Positions 54,753 through 64,000 of a DNA stretch of 64,000 nt are shown here, piece after piece. Below the pieces are notes generated by a model. That model saw only the letters and a program-made list of their open reading frames with translations. It did no database searches and was not told the DNA's origin. Each line of letters begins with the position of its first letter. Position 1 is the stretch's first letter. Location: positions 81,736,628-81,800,627 of the forward strand of contig CM067371.1 in the NCBI GenBank assembly GCA_034401795.1, in the 5' to 3' direction. Position numbers and translations under genes: made by a program. Origin of the DNA: Chaetoderma sp. LZ-2023a (Eukaryota; Mollusca; Caudofoveata; Chaetodermatida; Chaetodermatidae).

Positions 54753-56440
54753 CTAGTACTTTCCGGGGGTGTCACTCTTGCTTCCACACCTGATAAGATG
54801 CATGATAAACGCCGGAACGAGTTCTGTGTTAACTGGAAGAGAGGAGTGTTTTAATCGTTGTGTCCTTTGTCCAACCATGCAATTCCGGTTCCAGTTCTGG
54901 TGGATTTTTGTCTTCCAGTGAATGCTGTATAATGGCTCGGCGTTGAGCCATTTTGCCATTCTCTGCAAACGCCTGTTTGGTGGAAGGAAGACGGCACAAT
55001 TTGCTTGGTGATGATAAGGCTCGTCATGTTTTGGATGCGCATACCTTCCAACGTGTTCCGACATTGAATCGCTAGAACTGTGCCCATGAACAGCTGACAT
55101 AAACGTGGCGGCTTGCACAATCACATTCTATCTGTGTGCCCATCGTACTAAGTAGTGAGAGGGAGTGCTATCCACCTCATTTCATTAGAGCAGTCCCATT
55201 GTCTATCACATAGCACCGTACTACTGTGATACACACAGTAGGCGCCGGTGCTGATAGGATTTCGGTAACTATACACGCAGGTCTCTACTCTTTTGCAATG
55301 CCAATGATTGGTCTATCCTTGAATGTTTATTCCATAGTAACATGATTCTTCATATTTGCTGTGTGTTAGTAATGCATAGGAAGTACAAAGAAATCATCCA
55401 CGTCATCTGAGACAGCCGTTATCTCACTTCGCTCATCGGTTCGGGTACACCTCATTTAGACACTACCAGCTTATCATGAATATTATCAGCTTCCCCGTGT
55501 GTTGTTGCCAGATCGGTTCTTGTTGCTCCTTCCTAGTGCATCTATCGCTCCTATCAGAACCAATTTATGGCTGTGATTATATGTATGGAATGACTTATCG
55601 TCAGTTAGGAGGTCGACAACATGGCCTAGTAGCTACTTCTTATTATCAAACACTCAATACTATTTCCTGTAGTGGTAGCTTGCTGTTCAATTGTAACTGG
55701 TGGACTTGGTCCAATAGATCTTGCACTATTCGCGACGCTCTTTGTACTAAATCATAGTACCCATCAAATACTAGGTTGTCCCCTGTTTTCAACTCTTTGC
55801 AATGACGTATTTCATGTTTCTTGCAGTCATCAACTGTGGCATTCATGGGCTAAGGCATTGCCCAAAGTAGTGCGGAGCCATTTATGATGGAGACGACAAT
55901 GTTACTAGATGTCCTCGCGGATACTGAACACTGTCTTTTAGCGATGATTTCGATTTGGCAGTTCTCACTTCTCTTTTTGACTTGAGCATTGACAAGGGCA
56001 CTACGAATAATTCTTGTAAAAGGACATCATTGGTATTATTTTCCTGACCACTAGGCCGATGACTCTCAAGTAATAGGCGATTGTGTCATACATTTTTGCG
56101 CCGCCCATATTGACATCTTTGTAACTACCATGGTCTAAGCACTTTATGCGAAATGTTCTCATGTAAGCCATACGAGAATTTCTAACCCATCTCATTCATC
56201 TGATCGAGCCCTATTCGTACTGCATCCTGGACATTGACTTCAGCGGTTCCATGTTTTCCTGTCACAGCGTTAAGCATAAATTCTGGGCGATTTGTTGGAT
56301 TGATAGGTCGAATATGATTGATGCATTACTCGAGTTTCGCCCTGATCGCTTCTCTGTCCCTTTTGTCAGTAGCAAGTCATGTCTTTCCTCTCTCCTTATT
56401 TTTTCCAACGGAAATACAAGACATAGAGGCAGGTAGATGA
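54753..56440 (-). pseudogene. Relic of a CXC-domain (tesmin/TSO1-like) uncharacterised family
   Basis: Read right to left. 56,200-56,400 has DREAIRAKLE, stop, then INPTNRPEFMLNAVTGKHGT and VNVQDAVRIGLDQMNEM. 56,001-56,195 has GGAKMYDTIAYYLRVIGLVV. 55,646-55,846 has GDNLVFDGYYDLVQRASRIV and LQLNSKLPLQEIVLSV. 55,500-55,640 has LLGHVVDLLTDDKSF and SHKLVLIGAIDALG. 54,753-55,124 has FLPPNRRLQRMAKWL and ELVPAFIMHLIRCGSKS. The order (helical region, Y-D-x2-x2-Y-x-R-V, an F-D-x-Y nuclease-like segment, then L-P-P-T/N and a cysteine start of a CXC domain) matches a large uncharacterised family spread in cnidarians, crustaceans, molluscs and fish. It is broken by many stops and frameshifts. The D-T-D core and most of the CXC cysteines are lost. 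Confidence 0.55.
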
Positions 56441-58268
56441 ACTTTTAAACATGGGGCTCCCGAGGTACCACACAGACTCGTAGGTCCGCAGAGGTATCCC
56501 CGCATGGGAGGCTTCCGTACACGAGACATAGCTCTTTAACTTAATGTAAGTTATTATATCTCTAAGCTGAAAGGAAGAAGGCTATCTCAGACGAAAAAGT
56601 GACGGTCTCACGCGGGCACTACTCCTAGTGCTAGTTTGGGTGAGGAGTATTATCCTGGCATGGACCGTCGTCGCTGAATCCTTGCGAGAGGCAAGTGCCT
56701 CGCGCGGGCCTCCGTCTTGGGAAGGTGTCGCCACGGCTTAAACCGGGAGAAGAATAGGAGGCAAAAATGGGTCACTCTAATATTTCAAACAAAAATGCTG
56801 TATAAAGAAAAGACTTTACCTAGTGAGATTATGTCTATAGGGGTGCGTACTGTTTTACGTGAAGATGGAACGGAAGATTCCCGATGGATTCCTTAGTTAC
56901 CGTCTTATGTGATTGCTAATATGCTGAATTAGTAGTTGCCGTTTTATTTCTGCGGGCCTTCTGCTTTGCTTAATTCCTTTTAGTTGTTTTCAAAACAAGA
57001 AGTAGTTTAGGCCGCAACTGGCCGATATCTACCTAGCTATTAGACACGACTGTCATGGAGAACAGATGCCTGAGGACATCAATACTGTAAACAGCGCTTA
57101 TACATGTTACTTAGCGGGATCTCCGAACTGGGTGAGAATCCGGACATTCCGCTTCGCAACCACATGAAACATTACAAGACATGGTTTACATTTCATGAAG
57201 GCATTATTAGGCCACATCTCCTATCGTTATGGTGGGGGTAAGAGAGACGAATGTACACTGTTAATGTCCTTCCTGTAAGGGCGTGGCAGATCTGATTATC
57301 ATGCCCAGACATTTTAACAGAATTCGGTGAGAATACGTATCCCGCCCGTCACTGGGTCCTATGGAACTAACTGTTTAACCTGTTGTTAAGTTTATATACA
57401 AGTTGTCAGTTTTGCACTGCGGTGCGGGAGGGTTGTCATAAAATAATAATTAATACATGTGTTTTAGCAGTGCTTTCCAACATTGGCTTAAAGTACTATC
57501 TACTAAGTATCTGAAGATACATGGGAATGTGTATGTAATACCGCACCCTAGCCATCACCGCTCTGAAACCCCAATAGTTTCCCAGTCGGATCAGCCCATG
57601 GTGTGGATAGGGACATCTAAACAATTAAGAAGTCACAAAGCTAACAGGAATATGAAAAGAGACAAAATCTTGGAGTTATCAGTCTTACCGTAGTGGGGGG
57701 CTAGATTATCGCACTGCCGGAAGAGAAGAGTTTATTACATAGTATGCAATGAAGAAATTGTCTCTAATCATTTTGAACCTATCCTATCGAGCTGAACAGA
57801 AAAGGTTTAGTCCATAGCAAGCCGGGATAAACAGAGTTATAGCCTGGACCTTAGTGAAAAATTGTTGGTGGCGGGAGAAAATGCTGCATATATAAATATT
57901 GCTGTATAGTGTTTCATACGCGCACTGCATTCCTTTATTTTCTATAATTTAAGCAAAGCAGTTTAACGGATGGTCACTGGCCATATACATACGTAATCTA
58001 ACCAGAACAAACAATACGGTGGCAATGATTAAGATATATATAGCAATACAGGTTAACGAACCTACTATAGTGTGGTTAGCAACACATTGAGGAAAATGAA
58101 AATAACTATTTAACAAATACAGAAATTATAACTATTGGTCCTAAGACCGTCATTGCTCCTTTTAGTCACCGGAACCGTTAGTACGGATACGAGATAATTA
58201 ACAAAATCTATATAGAGAAATAATTAAACGGTGAAGTATAGTTACTTGAATACTTGGTAGTCATTCCC
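56441..58268. other. Unrecognised, partly coding-like stretch
   Basis: GC content rises at 56,450-56,760 (CGCGCGGGCCTCCGTCTTGG). The plus strand has short coherent peptides in different frames: SEIMSIGVRTVLREDGTEDS (about 56,818), AYTCYLAGSPNWVRIRTFRF (about 57,095) and LKVLSTKYLKIHGNVYVIPH (57,480), the last in an open frame of 78 codons (57,457-57,693). I recognise no family. Confidence 0.3.
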
Positions 58269-58704
58269 ATGTTAGGCTACCGTGTCACTGAAATTGACAT
58301 GTCCATCCGTAGTCGACGTGAGATGATGCGCTCTCCGGAAGCTGGTATGTTCCCACAGGCTGGTTTACTTGCTGCGGTCGAAAGTCGAAAGAACCTACAC
58401 GATTGGTGCGGCGTCGTTTGAAATACCACTTTTAGGCATGGCCGGCAGATCCGGCGAGTCATCCATCAAAGAACATCCTGCCTCTACATCTGTAGACTCA
58501 CATATTCAGGCCGAAAAGGCCTCACCGCAAGTTTGTGTTCTGAATGTAGATGTAGTATTCGTGAACGATTATCAAAAATTCCAAATTACTCCCGCAGATG
58601 GGGAGTTACAAAAACTGTTTCAGTGCGGTGGGTTGGCTACTGGTAGCTACGGAAACGCGACGGAAATTGAAGTCATATGCGTAATATCTGTTGATCGCAG
58701 CTAG
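58269..58704 (+). pseudogene. Unrecognised coding-like relic
   Basis: From ATG 58269 a frame reads SIRSRREMMRSPEAGMFPQA and GLLAAVES and ends by 58,421. The overlapping frame to 58,704 reads TYTIGAASFEIPLLGMAGRS, then VLNVDVVFVNDYQKFQITPA and GELQKLFQCGGLATGSYGNA. The second looks like a globular beta-rich domain. The two are best explained as one protein with a frameshift near 58,385. I do not recognise it. It may belong with the plus-strand fragments starting at 56,800. Confidence 0.35.
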
Positions 58705-61700
58705 TACAGGTCCAACCTGTTCGGCCCCTGGCCGAGGATGCTCTCGATCACTGGATCACTTCTGCTTTTATACTCTCCATGACGACACAGGCGCAGGCTT
58801 CATCCAATCATCATTCCAGCAACACCCAATCAGCACACAGCTAATAATAGCGTCGTCGAACGTTCTAGAACTTTCTAGAAGCTTTATGTCCACGTGGTTA
58901 TGACGTCAGGGCAATATTTTGAAGCTATTCAAGAAGAGTTTTCCTGGCTAACTCAGCCATTTCTCAACCTGTTTTGAAATTGTCTACAGATTTGGAAAGC
59001 CCGTCGAATCCTGGTCTTGATTAATGCCAGATTTAACGGGAACAGAGAATCAATAAGAATTACAGAGTACTAGCTTGGTACACTATAAGCGCCATCCTAT
59101 CTAGGTCACAACTACACACTCCATAAAAACAGTGTCCCGGCACGCGCATGCGCATAATGCGTTTGAACAAATTTAGTCGTTTTTCGACACGCTCTCTCTC
59201 CCATAGGCCTATATACGCTTATTATAAGCGGCTTATAGCCCTACCCAGAGGGGCATGTTCAGAAAACGAATCCTAGACGGGTGGCGCGTACCCAGCTTAG
59301 CTCGTACGGCCGGTACCCGACCGTTCAATCCGAACTACACATAGTGCACATGACGAGTCACAAATAGGTACACAATCATTTTTTATAAAACACGTCTAGC
59401 CGCAGTGGCCAATTACCATCCTATTCCGCTCTCACAAACATCATGATGATGAAAACAGGTTAACTAATACATCGACCCACGGCTTGACATTCTTGCACTT
59501 TTTGGCTAGTTCTTCTAGAAATGTCATCAATGCTCCTTTTGACTCGAGCAATTGGTCATAAAGAACACCTCATATTTCCTCATCAATCATACATAATGCG
59601 AAATATTCACAGGAAACCTTTCCCCAGCCCAGTCAGTGGTTATTAAATAGTTATGGGTTCCGTAAACACAGCAATCTATTGCTATAGATATCAAAATCAT
59701 CATGGTTTATTGCGTAAATGACAGCCATTATGAAACGGCAACCATATATTGGCTGCCATATTGGATTTTCTATGATGTAATTTCGGAATGACCTTATGAA
59801 TAGTTTAATGGATTCCTTGACCCAGTAAAAATCTATATCTAGGCGCCAAAATTATGATTCTAGCTTTAATATGAACCAAAATAGAGCACAAATCCAGACA
59901 CATGCCCTCACAGAAATATGTAATTTTTTTAATAACGGCCAATAATCTGCGGCCTTTTAACGTTTGGTGACATTACTCAACTAATTTGTAGGAAGCATAT
60001 GCGGAAGAGAGGACACTCCGAATAACATGTTCAGTTGACATTTTAATAACAACAGAGAGAAAATTACAGTTTTCCAAATTTCTGTTTCCCCATCCGATAG
60101 GATGATTACTAAGATGCAGTTTTGTTTAAATCCCGAAAACATGAATCGCCACCGTTTTCTCTCTGCGAACATGTTCAGATCTTTGGTTTAGAAGCTAATA
60201 ATTAAAAAAATAATGATGGCGATGGATATTTGGAGGGGTTGGGTGCTCATGCGTTCGGTCTCCCCAATTTATCAGGCTAATGTTGGTGTACGTGTAGGGC
60301 TTTGAACATCGATCATGTATCGATTAGAGAGCTGGTCGAATGAGGTGCCGATTCTTTATCACAAGCGAAAGGGATATACGAAGATAATTGATCTGTTCAA
60401 ATGAAAAGTCATCAGGCAATGTGAAACTAAGACTAAATAGTTAGAGAAATGGTAAGCGGCAACACGTCATGTCAAATAGGTCGAGCACGAACATACGTTC
60501 AATACACAAACGTACATTTAATAGCTGAACCACTCGCTTTAGCAATGTACCTTCACAGCTTTTAACGTACATCGCCCATCGTATAGCTGACACTTCCATA
60601 GAAGAGTTTGTAATGATATCAAGGCCTCGCCTCATATTAGAACGATCCCATAGTTTTTAGATGTCAGCGCTGCCAACAAAAGATTGCAGAATTGAAAGTG
60701 TGTGAGATCTTCTGATTTCGAGAGGTACAAAGGCAACAAAACGTAGACTAACAAGGTAACAAATGCATTTATTGAAGAAAGGATAATTACGAAGCCCTTC
60801 GACAAGTTACTCAATGCAATGCAATAATAAGTGATACAATAATAATAGTTAAATCATGTGTTTATATAAGACATGGCACTTACGTATTCCTTTACGGGTT
60901 CATGCATAGCTAGATAATCTGGTGTAACTGTATAAGCTATATTGCTAGTCCTAGTATATCTGAATCGTGTGGATGATAATCCTGAAAAAACCCGGACGTC
61001 AATTTAGTAATTGGAGGATAATTTGTAATTTTAAATCCCGTAGGTCGTATGGGGATTTCATTGAAGTGATAACTCTTGTCAAAGATGAGATAATAAAGAA
61101 ATAACTATGCGAATCGCTCGTACGATTTTCAGAAATATTGACCCATACACGGGCAGTTGCTGAAATTGAGACTTATGCGGGAAATACAGATATGGACTGT
61201 AGGATCACAAGTTGCGGGCGATTCCAGCGCATGCAATTACCATCATTTAGTTGCACAAGACAAACTATTTTCTAATTCGCTTGAACCACCCACACAAAAT
61301 TCTTTCTGACGAAAATAGTGGATACCAAAATTGACTGGCTGGATTTCCTACCTACTCGAGTGACTGATTTCTTAGCTTCTAACGTGCGAATGACAAGGAA
61401 ATCAATGATGAACCAATTTCTACAATATTTAACTAGAAGCTTAACTTCCACGATTTATAACTAGCAAGTTCTAAACCGAGTTATCAATTCTTCTTCGGTT
61501 GGAAGTAGATTAATTCTAGAGATTTACTATATAGGTGGCCATTTTGCAGTGCACGTAGCATGGAGAGATCCAGTCCAGCAAAGTCATACTGATTCCGGGC
61601 AAGCCTCGATGACTTATAACAGAAGCGGAGAATCCAGCTGGAATGATCTATATGGTTTGGATAATGATAAGGTACCCCAAGGAACTGTTTCTGAGAAAGG

Positions 61701-63230
61701 GAATTGTTGAGCTTTCATAACATATCACAATAATTTTTAATACAGACAACTTAATATAAGTTAAAGTTGCCAATCTCTGAACCTACCATTAACTAATACA
61801 ATTGCAGATGTTACTCTAACATATATTATACACTGCCACAACCACCATGGCGTAACTAATTTGTCGTTCCAATGGAACATGTTTCCTGAGCTAATGGTCT
61901 TCCATAAAGGATGAAAAACATCCATCAATAGTGTCGTCGATGTCTTGTCGGTCTATAGAGATAAATTGTCGCCACCCGTGTCTGTCAGTTGGCACATCTA
62001 CAAATAGTCACCTTAGGGGGCTCAGTATTTGAACTGTGAAAAGGCCCAGCTAGACTAAGTTTTCAACTCGTCTGTGAAGGCAGGAGAATCAACGTGACGT
62101 CACAATCAGTCAATGTCCGTTACCAGTTTACATAGTACGAAAATCTCTATATAGCTACGAAGAGAAACGGAAAGTATGTTCCGATTACAGGTTATTAGAC
62201 CTAATATAAATTGTTGTAGCTATCATGCACATAAATAGAAGATAAAAAGGTGATAGCTCCATCGGGTTTGCATCTAAGAACTGCCCAAACGCTTGCACTG
62301 TTGCATATTTTCAATGTCCCCAGTACAGTCTGCTACAATATAGTAGTGAGAAATTAATATGTCTGGTGGTTTTGACAGCTAATTTCTGTCCTATATCTAT
62401 GGTATATAAGCCTAACTCTAGCACAGAGTCTTTAGGAAATACAATACCGTGGTGGAATTTAGAAAATCTCATTTTATGCCACCGTCCCACATATTTAGGT
62501 CCATCCTGTTACACATACACAAATATGTAAAATAATAATTACTCCCTCTGTTGTTATTTATGCATATTTTGTCTATACAACCGCGTAATATCAGGTTTGG
62601 TAATAAAACCATTTTTTATCAAGTTTAACATGAACACGGAGGCTGCAGCAAAGGATTGGTAAGTTAACTTGATCTAGTATACTTTTTGCATGTTTTTGAT
62701 GTTACGGGTGTATTTTACTAAACTCAAAAGTTACATTTAGCAATAATAGAATTCTTGGAAGATGAAGTTGATACAATACCACATGCACGTGTTCATTCTT
62801 TTTTTAGGGAGGACTCATTAATTTATTTCAACATAATTCTTGATTGGTCCTTCCTGTAGCAATCCCTCCTGTTGCGCAATATTATGTTACAGGAGTGACT
62901 GTTTTTGTAACATGATATACTAAATATGGCCAACATCGCAATATTATTCGAAGTATGCAATATTTTGCAACAAATCCTAACAAGATATTAGATAAGTATG
63001 TATAAACATAACATGTGATGTCGTCGATGTCATATTACATTATGATCATAATGTAATGTGCAATGGACATTATCACCGTCACAGGAGAGACAGGATTTGT
63101 AACAGTAGGGACAGATTCTCCCTGATCATACAAAGATTCAAGGAAATCATATTCATTTGATGCATGGATGCACACGCATGCACACACATTCATACGCACA
63201 CAACCACACACACATTAGACTAAGATTGTA
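58705..63230. other. Long stretch without recognised features
   Basis: No coding frame above about 65 codons with a domain that I know, no hairpin repeats of families A-E, and few microsatellites. It is compositionally flat and AT-rich, unlike the repeat-packed DNA to the left. It could be unique intergenic or intronic DNA. Confidence 0.4.
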
Positions 63231-63321
63231 TGGGTAATAATCAATGGGCACATATCACCATTACAGGAGAGACACAAGTCGTCGTTCTCATGATTCTTGC
63301 CGTTGCTAATATTGTCGTTGA

Positions 63322-63565
63322 ACTGTTGTCGGGTGTAAGTGTTGGATGCAATGTAAAATTGGATGGGAGGGGGGCACTTTATTTCACTTGGGGTGCTTCC
63401 CCTAGGGGTTGCGAAATGAAAGCAAATCTGAAAAAAGTGAAAGATTATGATGTCGCAAAGGGTATATGCGGTGCCTGTTCCTGCCAGATGAACTGTTGTC
63501 GGGTGTAAGTGTTGGATGCAATGTAAAATTGGATGGGAGGGGCACTTTATTTCACTTGGGGTGGG
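63322..63565. repeat. Direct repeat of about 73 bp
   Basis: GAACTGTTGTCGGGTGTAAG through GGCACTTTATTTCACTTGGG occurs at about 63,319-63,394 and again at 63,489-63,561, with about 95 bp between. Confidence 0.9.
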
Positions 63566-63601
63566 ATGGGGACAGTAGTAGTGTCGGGTCAAAATAATAC
63601 C

Positions 63602-63685
63602 ACCTCCCTCAACTGGATTTCCATTTAGACAAATGAGCCCCAACCTCCCTCAACTGGATTTCCATTTAGACAAATGAGCCCCACC
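63602..63685. repeat. Tandem duplication of about 40 bp
   Basis: Two adjacent copies of CCTCCCTCAACTGGATTTCC followed by ATTTAGACAAATGAGCCCC. Confidence 0.95.
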
Positions 63686-63855
63686 ACACTCTCAATCCCT
63701 GGGGCGTAGGTTGTGGGGGGCACCATGGATCGCCGAACGGCTGCCATGGAGGTAGGATCATCCCGACACTACTACTATCAGGGGCTAAACGCCCATTTAA
63801 AAACAAGCCTCCACAGTGACATACACCACTGATCGCCATCAACCACAGGGCTGGC

Positions 63856-63857
<2 letters not shown>

Positions 63858-63887
<30 letters not shown>

Positions 63888-63936
63888 CTCTCTCTCGCTC
63901 TCTCTCTCGCTCGCTCTCTGTCTCGATCTCTCGCAC

Positions 63937-63993
<57 letters not shown>

Positions 63994-64000
63994 TCTGTGT
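63858..64000. repeat. (TC)n microsatellite running off the window
   Basis: TC units with occasional CG interruptions, ending TTCTGTGT at the window edge. Confidence 0.95.

Overview
The window is animal nuclear DNA, most likely from a marine lophotrochozoan and probably a mollusc. The grounds are: split exons with GT-AG introns; many microsatellites; LINE, Tc1/mariner, PIF/Harbinger and Polinton relics; a 1.7-kb 'GCTCACCTGGCC' repeat of the type I associate with bivalve and gastropod genomes; and frequent TAGGCCTA. The species cannot be named from sequence alone. No intact cellular gene is fully contained.

Region 1 (about 1-12,200) is a decayed Polinton/Maverick (adintovirus-like) element, all on the minus strand. 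Read right to left it holds a protein-primed type B DNA polymerase with an acidic repeat-bearing leader, a PC4-like ssDNA-binding protein with two tandem modules, a Cys-rich CYGC-motif protein, a spacer with about eight 46-bp repeats, the packaging ATPase, two conserved small virion-associated proteins, a chromodomain integrase, minor and major capsid proteins and an adenain-type protease. Almost every gene is broken by stops, frameshifts or deletions. The polymerase palm and the middle of the major capsid protein are missing, and the ATPase has lost Walker residues. It is a fossil.

Region 2 (12,200-44,200) is intronic or intergenic DNA packed with several families of hairpin MITEs, the commonest having a 44-bp-arm palindrome plus paired TGACGTCA sites. 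Threaded through them on the plus strand are four exons, all joined by phase-1 introns (30,114-30,296; 32,300-32,437; 35,139-35,225; 42,723-42,871). They form the 3' end of a host gene for an extracellular, probably GPI-anchored protein. The last intron contains a LINE whose ORF1 carries about 22 copies of a His-rich 12-residue repeat, and a 1.4-kb-arm inverted repeat that encloses the 3' end of that LINE.

Region 3 (44,200-54,350) holds three well-delimited mobile elements: a Tc1-like DD34E element (44,291-45,947, perfect 24-bp TIRs, TA duplication, one nonsense codon), a PIF/Harbinger element (47,503-51,548, TTA duplication, transposase plus convergent Myb/SANT gene), and the lophotrochozoan 'GCTCACCTGG' repeat (52,618-54,310).

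Region 4 (54,350-64,000) has a decayed minus-strand gene of the CXC-domain (tesmin/TSO1-like) uncharacterised family at 54,753-56,440, unrecognised coding-like remnants on the plus strand up to about 58,700, then largely featureless DNA ending in short duplications and a (TC)n tract.
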